From Cellulomonadaceae bacterium (GTDB lineage: Bacteria; Actinomycetota; Actinomycetes; Actinomycetales; Cellulomonadaceae): a DNA stretch of 64,000 nucleotides. A program made the translations under genes and the position numbers. Positions 10,027 through 20,034 of this stretch are shown in pieces; the stretch's first letter is position 1; every line of letters begins with the position of its first letter. The stretch lies in NCBI GenBank assembly GCA_031256435.1, contig JAIRQO010000048.1:62001-126000 (forward strand), read 5' to 3'. The notes beneath the pieces are model-generated. The model had not been told where the DNA came from. It did no database searches and saw only the letters and a program-made list of their open reading frames with translations.

Positions 10027-10656
10027 CTAGTGGAGGGCGGCGTCGGCGGGGCCTACTTGCCAGCGGGTGAAGGTGACGTGGAGGCCGGACCGGGTGGGCG
10101 CGCAGAGGTACGGCCCTGCTTTGGCCACGAGGTCTGGGGCAAACGGGATCACCCGGACGAGGCGGAAGGGCTCGTCACCAATCCGGGCACGGACGGTCAG
10201 CGCGTCATCCGCCCAGGAGACGCGAATGGTGACCTCACGCCCTCCGGCTTCGGGAACCGGTGCAACGGACCAGTCCGAGAATTCATCCGTCACCACACCT
10301 CCGAGTTGGATCTGACCGTCAGCAAACTCACACCCAGCCTTGACCCACCGAGTGTCACTGACCTGCACAAACACCCCGGCCTGATCAAACTGCTGACTGA
10401 AGTCCGCGCGGAACGTCACTTCCACCGCCGTCCCGTGGCGGAACGGTGCCATCAAGCCGTGCTCAGAATCGTGGATGAAGCCATAGGACGTTCGCCGCCA
10501 GGCATCCGAGCCTTCCTCCGCTTCCACGGTGAGCCCACCTTCGGACTCCACAACCCCCACCGGCAGGTGCGTCCACTCCCCCACCTGCCATGGAACGTCC
10601 CTCAGTTCCGTGAGCACCCCTGGGATGCCAAAATCGTCGTCGTACCTGGTATCCAT
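10027..10656 (-). CDS. DUF1349-like protein
   Basis: FRADFSQQFDQAGVFVQVSDTRWVKAGCEFADGQIQLGGVVTDEFSDWS. Confidence 0.75.
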   Translation of the reverse strand: MDTRYDDDFGIPGVLTELRDVPWQVGEWTHLPVGVVESEGGLTVEAEEGSDAWRRTSYGFIHDSEHGLMAPFRHGTAVEVTFRADFSQQFDQAGVFVQVSDTRWVKAGCEFADGQIQLGGVVTDEFSDWSVAPVPEAGGREVTIRVSWADDALTVRARIGDEPFRLVRVIPFAPDLVAKAGPYLCAPTRSGLHVTFTRWQVGPADAALH

Positions 10657-10678
10657 ACCCCGAGCATAGACGAGGCGC

Positions 10679-12064
10679 TCACTCCATCGGCCTGGCACCA
10701 GAACTATCAATGAACTCTTGGACCTCTTCCGTGAATCTCACGGCGCTGGCGCGCCGATAGGATGGAAATGTGCGGTCCACAATGGGCCAGATGTCATTGT
10801 TCAGTAATACCCGGACAATGATGTTTCCTGCTCCAATTGCGGATGTGTGAGGGCTAAAGGCGCATTCCAGCATCTCCACGCTGAGAATGATGGGATCATC
10901 CGTGATCAGGAAAGTGAAGCCGAGGTTCTGTGGAGAACCTGAAGCGCCTGCCGTTCCAGGGACTGGTTCCAGGCCCACGTTGACCACCACCTCGCCGTGC
11001 GTGCGGTCCACCGCTACAAAGGGGTTGTCACAGATGACCAGATCGGCAATGAAGTTTTCTGTTGCTAAGAGATGCTTCTTGATTTTCAGAACGTCGGCTT
11101 CAATCTCAAGTTGATCTGCGGCTTCCACAGCGGATGGAGGGGCGGGGGCGTGATGAAAGTCAGTGATGTGAGCATCAGCACCGTGGGTTGCCGCGGGTGC
11201 CGCATGGTCCTCTGCGAGTTCCCACGGGGTGTCTAGGTCCCCGGGGACGAATGGGGGCAGTGGATCGTCGTCGGAAGAGGTGGGTATCATGAGAGATGAA
11301 GTGCCGACGGATGTACCACCACCTGTTGAACTGCCCCCGGACACTGGGGCGTCAGAATCAGTGAGCACCGTTCTAGCTTTGGCGATCACTGCATCCCAGG
11401 CTGAATCTGGCGTGCTGGGATTGACCCGTTTGGCCCTGGCTAGGAGACGGGCTCGGATCGGCGGCCCGGCAATCCCCACCGCCACCGCCACCGCAACGAG
11501 GATCAGGTACGGCGCAGCACCGCGCTCCACCATCCACTGCGAGTTGGCCTGCACCACCGTGAGGACGAGCCCAGCGCACGCCGTGAATCCCGCAACCCCC
11601 ATGAGCGTACGATGCCGGGTGAACCCGGCCATGATGGCCACCCAGCAGCCTCCGAGAGTCACCACCATGGAACCGGCGAACGAGATTTCCTCGGAGAACT
11701 CGCCGCCCACCGTAGCGAGGGCGAGAAACAGCATGCACGGGAACGTGGCAATGAAAGCCACAAACCCCCCGCTGATTCTCCGTTGTGCGGGGGTGCTCTC
11801 CTCCGGGGCGTCGCTCGCCGATGAAGATGAATAGCGAGATGCCGATCCGTAGCCAGCGCAGGAGTAGCCGTCGGCGTCATAGGCATCGTCGAGGCCGGAG
11901 GTGTACAACGACGATGCCTCGTAGGACGAGCCTGACGAATGTGACGCGCTGTTGCGCCCAGCGCGATACGCGCCGTACACCACCGCCGCCTTAGCAAGAT
12001 TCTCCTTGGTCAGGAAATCTCCGCTGGGCTTGGTGCTCCCTCTTCTGTTTGGTCCATATCCCAT
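10679..12064 (-). CDS. Hypothetical membrane protein with Ser/Tyr-rich N-terminus and soluble C-terminal domain
   Basis: Long ORF with TM segments; MGYGPNRRGSTKPSGDFLTKENLAKAAVVYGAYRAGR. Confidence 0.6.
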   Translation of the reverse strand: MGYGPNRRGSTKPSGDFLTKENLAKAAVVYGAYRAGRNSASHSSGSSYEASSLYTSGLDDAYDADGYSCAGYGSASRYSSSSASDAPEESTPAQRRISGGFVAFIATFPCMLFLALATVGGEFSEEISFAGSMVVTLGGCWVAIMAGFTRHRTLMGVAGFTACAGLVLTVVQANSQWMVERGAAPYLILVAVAVAVGIAGPPIRARLLARAKRVNPSTPDSAWDAVIAKARTVLTDSDAPVSGGSSTGGGTSVGTSSLMIPTSSDDDPLPPFVPGDLDTPWELAEDHAAPAATHGADAHITDFHHAPAPPSAVEAADQLEIEADVLKIKKHLLATENFIADLVICDNPFVAVDRTHGEVVVNVGLEPVPGTAGASGSPQNLGFTFLITDDPIILSVEMLECAFSPHTSAIGAGNIIVRVLLNNDIWPIVDRTFPSYRRASAVRFTEEVQEFIDSSGARPME

Positions 12065-12125
12065 GCCGCCATACTAAGTGGTGGGTGTGATATGAAAACG
12101 GAACCCCGCACGTCACCACCGTTCT

Positions 12126-12285
12126 GGGCCCGGATGACATTGCCCTTCCACTTCGTGGGCCCGGATGACACACCTATAGAGCGGCTTTGAGTGAGTGAAC
12201 CGGGCCCACAGCCCCGGGAAACACACTCAACCGGGCCCACAACCCCAGGAGATACACTCAACCGGGCCCACAACACAGGGAGGAC
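12126..12285. repeat. Family A GGGCCCGGAT/CCGGGCCCAC repeat cluster
   Basis: cgggcccggatgac copies and three units of (c)aaccgggcccacaNcccNgg. Confidence 0.8.
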
Positions 12286-12372
12286 CCCGTCCCCGCATCG
12301 CAACACCCTGCGCGGTCGTCGCGGGAGGGGGACATCCCGCATCCGTGTCTCACGCCCCGATAGGGTGGTGGC

Positions 12373-13242
12373 ATGACCACTGGACAAACGGCTGTGCAAG
12401 CGGTGAATCTCACCAAAATCTACGGGAAGGGCGATGTGCAAGTCACCGCTCTCAACTCGGTGAATTGCGAGATTGAGCAGGGGCGATTCACGGCTATCAT
12501 GGGGCCGTCTGGCTCGGGGAAGTCCACCTTGATGCATTTGCTTGCGGGCCTCGATTCGGCCACATCTGGCAGCGCGTATGTGCGGCAAGTGGACATCACC
12601 ACGCTGAATGACAAGGAACTCACCGAGTTACGACGAGACCACATTGGCTTTGTTTTCCAGCAGTTCAACCTGCTCCCTATGCTGACCGCAAAGCAGAACA
12701 TTACTCTCCCGGCGGACCTTGCCCGTACGCCCGTGAAAGCGGCCTGGTTTGATCAACTGGTGGACGTGCTCGGAATCCGCGAGCGCCTGGATCACCGGCC
12801 GTCGCAACTGTCCGGTGGACAACAGCAGCGCGTGGCCATTGCCCGAGCCTTGCTCACCCAACCGCACGTGGTGTTTGCGGACGAGCCCACGGGAAACCTG
12901 GATACACGTGCCGGACAACAGGTGCTGGAACTGCTGCGGAAGTTTGTGGAGGAACTGGGGTTCACCATTGTGATGGTGACGCATGACCCGGCCGCGGCTT
13001 CCTTTGCTGACCGCGTGCTGGTGCTCACGGACGGCGTGATCACGGGGGATTTGACGCACCCTGCACCCGAGGAGGTTCTTGCTGTTCTGGCTGGTCCCGT
13101 GGTGGAAGCGGCCGAGATCACGGGAGCGGTGCCGCGCGTGGCGGCGCCCGGTGGGCAGGCCGGAGCAGCCGCCCAAAGCCCCGTCAGTCACCCCGAGGCC
13201 TCCCCGCAAGACTCAACCACCACCCCCGGAGCCCAGTCCTGA
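12373..13242 (+). CDS. ABC transporter ATP-binding protein (MacB/LolD type)
   Basis: [33 protein letters not shown]. Confidence 0.92.
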   Translation: MTTGQTAVQAVNLTKIYGKGDVQVTALNSVNCEIEQGRFTAIMGPSGSGKSTLMHLLAGLDSATSGSAYVRQVDITTLNDKELTELRRDHIGFVFQQFNLLPMLTAKQNITLPADLARTPVKAAWFDQLVDVLGIRERLDHRPSQLSGGQQQRVAIARALLTQPHVVFADEPTGNLDTRAGQQVLELLRKFVEELGFTIVMVTHDPAAASFADRVLVLTDGVITGDLTHPAPEEVLAVLAGPVVEAAEITGAVPRVAAPGGQAGAAAQSPVSHPEASPQDSTTTPGAQS

Positions 13243-14699
13243 TGTTCCGCCTCACCATTGCCCAACTGCGCGCCTCGGTTCGCCGCTTCATTGCGCCGGG
13301 AATAGCCATCATCATCGGCACCGCGTTTGTCACCATCACGCTCATCTCCGGATCGGTGATGACCCAGGTCACGGAGGACAATGCCGCTGGACTAGGGGAC
13401 GCAGCCAGCACGGCCTACACCGTGTTTGTGCTGGTCTTCGCTCTGATTGCCATGTTGGTGGCGGCCCTGGTCATTGCCAACACCTTCCAGGTGCTGATTG
13501 CTGGCCGGATGAAACTCGTGGCGCTCCAGCGTTGCATCGGCGTGACCACAGGCCAGGTGTACCGCTCCGTCATTGCCGAAGCCGCCGCTTTGGGCGCCGC
13601 CGCGTCAGCTCTCGGCATCCTCCTTGGACTAGCTCTGAGCCAGATGGGCCTGAGCATCCTGAGCGCCCGCTACTCCACCGTGATCTTCCCCGCCAGTATC
13701 CCCGTGAGTCTCGTGGCCATCCTTGGCCCGTTGGTGTTCGGCACCCTTGTGACGGTCCTGGCCTCGCTCCGCCCCGCCCGCGCGGCCACGCGCGTCTCCC
13801 CCATTGCCGCCCTCCGGCCTGCGGATATGCCAGCCGAGTCCAAGCGCGAGAACCTCCTGCGCATGACCTTCTCCGTCATCTTCACCGTGGCGGGCTTTGC
13901 CGTGGCAGCCTGGGCCGTGTGGACCGCCAGTCCGGACCACGCGGGCACCATGAGTGAGGAGACGGTCATTCTGGCTGCGGCGCTAGGCATTGCCGTGAGT
14001 TTCATTGGCATGGTGGTCACGGCCACCTACTGGCTTGCCCCGCTCGCCTCCGTGACCAGCCGCCTCTTTGGGCGTGTCACCCCCACGGCTCATCTTGCCG
14101 CCATGAATATTCGACGAAACCCGCGGCGCACAGCCGCCACCGCCACCGCTATGCTCATTGGTGTCACGCTGGTCATCACCGTGGCCACCGCCGCCACGAG
14201 CGCCCGCCGCACGCTCGACGAGCGCATCGCCGCCATGGGAGATGTGGACCCCGCCGTGGTCTCGTCGATTGAGACCTTCATCAACACTGCCCTGGCGGTC
14301 ATCATCGCCTTGCTGGCGGTTTCGCTGGTCATCGCCGTGGTGGGGGTGGCCAACACCCTGTCCCTGTCCGTGGTGGAGCGCCGCAAGGAAAACGCCACGC
14401 TCCGCGCCATCGGCCTCACCCGAGGACGCCTGCGCGGCATGCTCGCTCTGGAAGGCGCGTTCATTGCGCTCATTGGCGCCGCGTGCGGGGTGCTTCTGGG
14501 GGTCCTGTACGGCTTCATCGGAGCCGATGTGATCCTGGGCCACGGGGGCGCCGAGTCCAACTCCGTCATCCTGGCCGTCCCCTGGGGCTACATTGTGGCG
14601 TCCATCCTCATCGCCATCCTGGCCGGGCTCCTGGCGTCCGTGCTGCCCGCCATGTCCGCCGCCAAGGCCACGCCCGTGGAGGCGCTTGCTGCCGAGTAG
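13242..14699 (+). CDS. ABC transporter permease (FtsX/MacB-like)
   Basis: Multi-TM; NTLSLSVVERRKENATLRAIGLTRGRLRGMLALEG. Confidence 0.9.
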   Translation: MFRLTIAQLRASVRRFIAPGIAIIIGTAFVTITLISGSVMTQVTEDNAAGLGDAASTAYTVFVLVFALIAMLVAALVIANTFQVLIAGRMKLVALQRCIGVTTGQVYRSVIAEAAALGAAASALGILLGLALSQMGLSILSARYSTVIFPASIPVSLVAILGPLVFGTLVTVLASLRPARAATRVSPIAALRPADMPAESKRENLLRMTFSVIFTVAGFAVAAWAVWTASPDHAGTMSEETVILAAALGIAVSFIGMVVTATYWLAPLASVTSRLFGRVTPTAHLAAMNIRRNPRRTAATATAMLIGVTLVITVATAATSARRTLDERIAAMGDVDPAVVSSIETFINTALAVIIALLAVSLVIAVVGVANTLSLSVVERRKENATLRAIGLTRGRLRGMLALEGAFIALIGAACGVLLGVLYGFIGADVILGHGGAESNSVILAVPWGYIVASILIAILAGLLASVLPAMSAAKATPVEALAAE

Positions 14700-15002
14700 G
14701 TTGGGGCTGGCGGTGTTGGATTCCCCCGATCCCGGAGGATAGACAAGGTACAGTCTCCTGACCCGGGTAGCGGACATCACTGGGCACCTCCAACGTGGGC
14801 GAGCGCTGCGGGCTCCGAGCCTGAGGCGGCAATGGCGATGCACCTCGGGGAGACCTCATCCGAGACTGGCCACAACGGGGGCGAGTATCCCATTCGGCAC
14901 CGGACGCACGGGGGCATAAGTTGCGCATGCGTCTCGTCGTAGATTCTGCGGCACCGAACGCTGTTTTGACGCCGAACGACCTCTTACGCACACCATCCGT
15001 TA

Positions 15003-15890
15003 TCACATGGGCTCAGGATCGTCCTTAACGGGCGGCATCAGCGCGTGAGCTTCGTCCCGCTTCTCGACGTAGTAGGGTTTGGCGTCTTCCCACCTGTTGA
15101 AACCGTCGCGCCAGGTTGCTCTGAACTGCTCGGCTTCCTCAAGTAGCGACTTGACGTGTTCAGCCAGAGGGATGCCGTGCACGCGACCAGGTTCAATGCC
15201 GATCAGCAAGAGAGGACACTCACCGCCTCCACCGAGGTTGACCTTTGGCAACAACTTGCTCCAATGCGTGGTTGATTGACCATATTTAAAGCCTCCATCC
15301 TTCGAGCGGATCGTAGGTGCGATGACCTCTTGAAGTTTGGGCCCGCGCGTGACGATCACGCCCACAGCAATCGCACCTTCCCGGTGCAGTGCCTGGAAAT
15401 TGTTGAGGTCACGGTCAAAGAACGGGTCCTTGTTATTCCATTCCATCTCGACGGCGATACCGGGAAACGGGTCCGCAAGGGAGCCTTTCCCAAACATGTC
15501 AATTTCGTGGCCACGTACGCGATTACGCCGCATCGGCGAACTGTCGAAGCCGACAGCCTTCTCGATGGTGATGTTCTGCTTACCCCACATGGCCTCGCCA
15601 GTTGGCGCGCGCATGGAGCCTAGTGAGTCATCGAAACGCTTGACGAAAACGGTTCGACCGCCACCACCAGAGCGGAGTTCATCCAAGGTCGGGTAAAAAT
15701 CGGCGAGGGCCGATACCAGGTCATCAAAGCGACTGCGGAATGACTCACGCAGGATCACATCGGCGTATCGTGTGGCACCGAACACGTAGCCATCAGGCCA
15801 TCCTTTGGTGGCCACGGGCCTCACCTCGCCGGCGGGGTCGGCGGCATTGCCGGAGTAATCAGGCTCAACGTGTGCGGTTCTAGAGGTCAC
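15003..15890 (-). CDS. Type II restriction endonuclease, BglII/BstYI-like
   Basis: GIAVEMEWNNKDPFFDRDLNNF catalytic-like segment; divergent from a DNA methyltransferase gene. Confidence 0.75.
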   Translation of the reverse strand: MTSRTAHVEPDYSGNAADPAGEVRPVATKGWPDGYVFGATRYADVILRESFRSRFDDLVSALADFYPTLDELRSGGGGRTVFVKRFDDSLGSMRAPTGEAMWGKQNITIEKAVGFDSSPMRRNRVRGHEIDMFGKGSLADPFPGIAVEMEWNNKDPFFDRDLNNFQALHREGAIAVGVIVTRGPKLQEVIAPTIRSKDGGFKYGQSTTHWSKLLPKVNLGGGGECPLLLIGIEPGRVHGIPLAEHVKSLLEEAEQFRATWRDGFNRWEDAKPYYVEKRDEAHALMPPVKDDPEPM

Positions 15891-15965
15891 AGGTCGATCA
15901 TACCGACCCCTTCCGCCACGCTACGGATTCAGAACGCTAGCCCGCGACACGCTGATGAGCACTGA

Positions 15966-15991
15966 TAGATCTAAATTCGAAAATTAGATCT
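15966..15991. promoter_or_regulatory. Inverted pair of AGATCT sites in the R-M intergenic region
   Basis: tAGATCTAAattcgaaaaTTAGATCT at 15967-15972 and 15986-15991. Confidence 0.6.
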
Positions 15992-16011
15992 TTGTACGGT
16001 ACTGTTTGGGC

Positions 16012-16896
16012 ATGTCAGTCACAGCCCTCGAAGCGCCACCACGAACCGGACAACGCGCAGCGCCGCTCCGGCCCGTTCTGGCGCCTCCACCGTTGCCGAC
16101 GGTGGACAGCGGCTTTCAAACGGTGCTGGCTGATCCTCCATGGCGGTTCGCAAACCGTACCGGCAAGGTGGCACCTGAGCACCGACGACTAGATCGCTAT
16201 TCCACAATGACACTCGACGACATTTGCGGGATTCCAGTCAACGACGTCACGGCTCCAAATGCTCACCTGTACCTCTGGGTGCCGAATGCTCTCCTTGTTG
16301 ACGGCTTGAAGGTGATGGAGTCTTGGGGGTTCAGGTACATCTCGAATGTGGTCTGGGCCAAACGTCGAAAGGATGGCGGACCCGACGGACGCGGGGTCGG
16401 TTTCTACTTCCGCAACGTGACTGAGTTAATTTTGTTTGGCGTTAAGGGGTCAATGCGGACACTCCCTCCTGCAAGATCACAGGTCAACATGATCGAAACT
16501 CGCAAACGTGAGCACTCGCGCAAGCCGGATGAGCAGTACGACCTTATCGAGCGTTGCTCCCCAGGCCCATACCTAGAAATGTTTGCTCGCTATCCACAAG
16601 AGGGGTGGATGGCGTGGGGTGATGAGTCCTCAGACGAAGTGCAGCCACGAGGCCGAACGCACCGTGGTTACGCAGGCGGTGGCATCGAAGCGCCTTCCTT
16701 CCCCACGTTAGAGAGTCATGAACGAATGGCAACCGCGACGCAGCGCCGCATTGCCAGGGTGCTGAAGGAGCAGTACGAGGCCGGTGCCAGCGTTCGTGAT
16801 CTCGTGAACGAAACGGACTACTCCATCACACGAGTCCGGCGACTGCTTGATGTAGCTGGTACCGAGATGCGTATGCGTGGACGGGCAGCAGCCTGA
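16012..16896 (+). CDS. MT-A70 family adenine DNA methyltransferase with C-terminal HTH domain
   Basis: ADPPWRF motif; C-terminus LKEQYEAGASVRDLVNETDYSITRVRRLLDVAGTEMRMRG. Confidence 0.85.
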   Translation: MSVTALEAPPRTGQRAAPLRPVLAPPPLPTVDSGFQTVLADPPWRFANRTGKVAPEHRRLDRYSTMTLDDICGIPVNDVTAPNAHLYLWVPNALLVDGLKVMESWGFRYISNVVWAKRRKDGGPDGRGVGFYFRNVTELILFGVKGSMRTLPPARSQVNMIETRKREHSRKPDEQYDLIERCSPGPYLEMFARYPQEGWMAWGDESSDEVQPRGRTHRGYAGGGIEAPSFPTLESHERMATATQRRIARVLKEQYEAGASVRDLVNETDYSITRVRRLLDVAGTEMRMRGRAAA

Positions 16897-17035
16897 CCAG
16901 AATCAGGTTCGACAGTCCACACAGAGGGCACTGAAGAAACGCACTCATCCGCTGGGTGGGTTGGCCCAGAACCTGGACCGTCGGATAGATGTACGTTGTC
17001 ACGGAGGAAATCGTCATTGGGCCGCGATCGTCACG

Positions 17036-18181
17036 TCAAGCAATATTGAGGCGCGCAAAATCCTGTAGTTCGGTGGCGTACAGGGCTGGCTGCTCGCGCG
17101 GGGCAAAGTGGCCGCCTCGCGCTGGGGTGGTGAAAGACACCAGATGGGTGGTGCGGGCCACCCACTCGCGCGGTGGATGCGTGATGTCACCAGAAAAAAT
17201 GGAGAAGCCCGAGGGCGTGGTGACGTAGCGGTCCAGTTGGGCGCGCGGAATCGCGGCGTTGGCCCGGTACATCCTGACCGAGGCGCCAATGTTCCCGGAA
17301 AACCAGAAGTCGCTGAGCAGGTCCAGCACGTCCTCACGCGAATACACCGTCCACGGATCGCCTCCGCAATCCGACCAGGAAACCAACTTCTCCCCCACCC
17401 ACGCAGCGAGTCCTGCGGGGGAATCCGTCAGGCCCACCGCCAGCGTGGCTGGCTTGGTGGAGTGCATGGCGGCGTACCCCGCCTCGGTGTAACCCCAAGC
17501 TACGGAGGCGGCCATCCAGTCCCGCTCGGGCGGAGTGAGATCGGCAGGATCACCGCCGTAATACGGCAGACCAGCATCCATGCGGTGGACTCCCAATACG
17601 CGGTCCGGGAAGTCCAGCGCCAGGTATCGGGCCACATGGGAGCCGATGTCCCCGCCCGCCACCATGAACTGCTCGTGACCCAGCGATGTCATGAGGTCAG
17701 CCCAGAGCGCGGCCACCTGCCGCGAGTTGAGCGCGGTGTCTCCTGCGGGCGACCACCCAAATCCCGGCATGTCCGGGACCACCACGTCAAAGGCCGGAGT
17801 TCCTGCGGCCAGCAACGGGGCCACGGTCCGATACCGCCATGCGGAATCCGGCCAGCCATGGGCGAGTAGCAGCGGCGTTGCCGTCAGATCCGCTTGAGGG
17901 GAGGCGTGCAGGTAGTGAATCTCGTGGCCTTCGACGATGGTGACCTGTCCACCCTGCTTGGAAAGCCGGGTGCGGTACGCGTCGAAGTCGAACTCTTCTG
18001 CCCAATACTGTAGTAACTCCTGCAGCCAGGTGGGGTTGACACCTTCGTCGTCGGAAATATCACTGGCGGGCTGCGGTAGACGAGCGGAGCGGAGACGAGT
18101 GCGCAGATCCTCCACGGCTGCGTCGCTGAACGGAGGGGTGAACGGGACGGACTGGCTCGGGCTCATCGTGCGACTCCTCAC
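17036..18181 (-). CDS. Epoxide hydrolase (EHN family alpha/beta hydrolase)
   Basis: VDDLR-like N-terminal domain, HGWPDSAWRY, VPDMPGFGWS, GGDIGSHVARYLALD. Confidence 0.88.
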   Translation of the reverse strand: MRSRTMSPSQSVPFTPPFSDAAVEDLRTRLRSARLPQPASDISDDEGVNPTWLQELLQYWAEEFDFDAYRTRLSKQGGQVTIVEGHEIHYLHASPQADLTATPLLLAHGWPDSAWRYRTVAPLLAAGTPAFDVVVPDMPGFGWSPAGDTALNSRQVAALWADLMTSLGHEQFMVAGGDIGSHVARYLALDFPDRVLGVHRMDAGLPYYGGDPADLTPPERDWMAASVAWGYTEAGYAAMHSTKPATLAVGLTDSPAGLAAWVGEKLVSWSDCGGDPWTVYSREDVLDLLSDFWFSGNIGASVRMYRANAAIPRAQLDRYVTTPSGFSIFSGDITHPPREWVARTTHLVSFTTPARGGHFAPREQPALYATELQDFARLNIA

Positions 18182-19824
18182 AGCGCGTCTCCCACCAGTT
18201 CACTCCCAAACAGGGGCGTGGAGCCGGAATCCGCCAGGTGCTCGGGAATCTCGATGGGGTAATCCCCAGTGAAGCAAGCCGTACACAACTCGTTGGCCGC
18301 GCGGCCGGTGGCGGCAATCATCCCGTTGAGCGAGATGTAGCCGAGCGAATCCGCGCCGATGGACTCGCACACCTCGTTGACCTGCAGACTGCCTCCGATG
18401 AGTTCGGCACGCGAAGCAAAATCAATCCCGTAGAAGCACGGCCACACCACTGGTGGAGAGGAAATGCGGACGTGAACCTCCGCAGCCCCTGCCTCGCGCA
18501 ACATGCGAACCAGCGCGCGTTGGGTGTTGCCGCGCACAATGGAATCATCCACCACAACAATGCGTTGCCCGGAAATCAGTTCCCGCACGGGGTTCAGTTT
18601 GAGGCGAATGCCCTGCTGCCGCAGCGTGTCCGTGGGCTGAATGAAGGTGCGCCCCACGTAGGCGTTTTTGGTCAGGCCCTGTTGGAAAGGCAGGCCCGAG
18701 GCTTCAGCGTAACCCACGGCGGCTGGGGTTCCCGAATCCGGGGTGGGCATCACAAAATCGGCCTCCACAGGATGCTCGTGAGCAAGGCGCCGGCCCATTT
18801 CCAGGCGAGAACTGATGACGGCTTGGCCATCAATCTGGGTGTCCGGGCGAGCCAGGTACACGTGTTCAAAGACGCATCCGGCGCGGGTTGGTGTGGGGTT
18901 GGGGGTGTGTGTGGGGCCGAATTCGGCGACAGTTGTGGGCCCTGATGAGAGTGATTCTGTGGGTGCGAGGTCCGTTGTGGGCCCGGATGGCAGTGCTCCG
19001 ATTTCGATGGCCGTTGTGGGCCCGGATGGGAGTGCTGGTTCTTGGACGGCGCAGGCGCGCGGGTGCGAACGCAACCCGGCCTCATTGATGATGAGCAACT
19101 CGCCGGGTGCCACATCACGCACGTAGGACGCACCAATGATATCCAGTGCAGGCGTTTCCGAGGCCACCACCCAACCTCGCTCCAACCTGCCGAGAACCAG
19201 GGGGCGCACACCGTACGGATCGCGCGCGGCGTACAGCGTGGACTCGTCCATGAACACCAGCGAGAACGCGCCGCGAAGGTGCGGAAGAACTTCCAGCACC
19301 GTTTCTTCCAGATTGTGGCCCGGATCGCCTTCCAGGAGTGCCGTGATCAACGCGGTGTCGGCCGTGTTGCCGCGCGCCAACTCCCCCGCACGTTTGGGGC
19401 CGTACCGTTCTGCGACGAGGCGCAAGAGCGCGCCCGTGTTGGTGAGGTTGCCGTTGTGCGTCAAGGCAATGGTGCCCGAGTCCGTTGGGCCCAGGATCGG
19501 CTGGGCGTTCTCCCAGGTGGTGGACCCCGCCGTGGAGTATCGCGTATGGCCCACGGCAATGTGGCCGCGCAGGGATTCGAGAGCAGATTCGTCGAACACT
19601 TGCGTGACCAAGCCCATGTCCTTGAACACGAGGATGCGCTGGCCGTCACTGGTGGCGATGCCAGCGCTTTCGTGGCCGCGATGTTGCAGCGTGTGCAGGC
19701 CAAAATACGTCAGGTTGGAGACTTCCTCGCCGGGCGCCCAGACCCCGAACACGCCACACATGAGCCGAGTGTCCCACACTGTGGGCGGGGTGCAGGCGCC
19801 GTTGGCTCGCGGCAACTGAGCCAT
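18178..19824 (-). CDS. purF: Amidophosphoribosyltransferase with repeat-derived internal insertion
   Basis: MCGVFGVW (possible alternative start 19761), LQHRGHESAGIA, VDDSIVRGNTQRALVRMLREAGA. Confidence 0.95.
   Translation of the reverse strand: MAQLPRANGACTPPTVWDTRLMCGVFGVWAPGEEVSNLTYFGLHTLQHRGHESAGIATSDGQRILVFKDMGLVTQVFDESALESLRGHIAVGHTRYSTAGSTTWENAQPILGPTDSGTIALTHNGNLTNTGALLRLVAERYGPKRAGELARGNTADTALITALLEGDPGHNLEETVLEVLPHLRGAFSLVFMDESTLYAARDPYGVRPLVLGRLERGWVVASETPALDIIGASYVRDVAPGELLIINEAGLRSHPRACAVQEPALPSGPTTAIEIGALPSGPTTDLAPTESLSSGPTTVAEFGPTHTPNPTPTRAGCVFEHVYLARPDTQIDGQAVISSRLEMGRRLAHEHPVEADFVMPTPDSGTPAAVGYAEASGLPFQQGLTKNAYVGRTFIQPTDTLRQQGIRLKLNPVRELISGQRIVVVDDSIVRGNTQRALVRMLREAGAAEVHVRISSPPVVWPCFYGIDFASRAELIGGSLQVNEVCESIGADSLGYISLNGMIAATGRAANELCTACFTGDYPIEIPEHLADSGSTPLFGSELVGDAL
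18885..19045. repeat. Three family A units inside purF
   Basis: gttgtgggccc(t/g)gatg copies; encode ALPSGPTTAIEIG / ALPSGPTTDLAPTE / SLSSGPTTVAEFG. Confidence 0.85.
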
Positions 19825-20034
19825 AGGGTCATTCCTGAACGTTGGCTGGGGGCGGGGGGCTGGACAGGTTCGCTCAGGGGCTGGATGCAGAAATCGCCGT
19901 TGTGCTTCGGAATTGCGGCCGTGGGGGCCTTGCGCCGCTGATATCAGCAGCATTTGGGTTGTTGTGCTTCCAAATTGCGGTCTGCGGTCCCTGCAAAGTA
20001 TTGGAGCGCAGCGAAGAACTTTGTGGGGTAAAGG

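Noticed and set aside
14608-15006. Minus-strand ORF between the ABC permease and the restriction enzyme
   Set aside because: Arg/Pro-rich composition, overlaps the permease 3' end, no recognisable domain; typical spurious GC-rich ORF.
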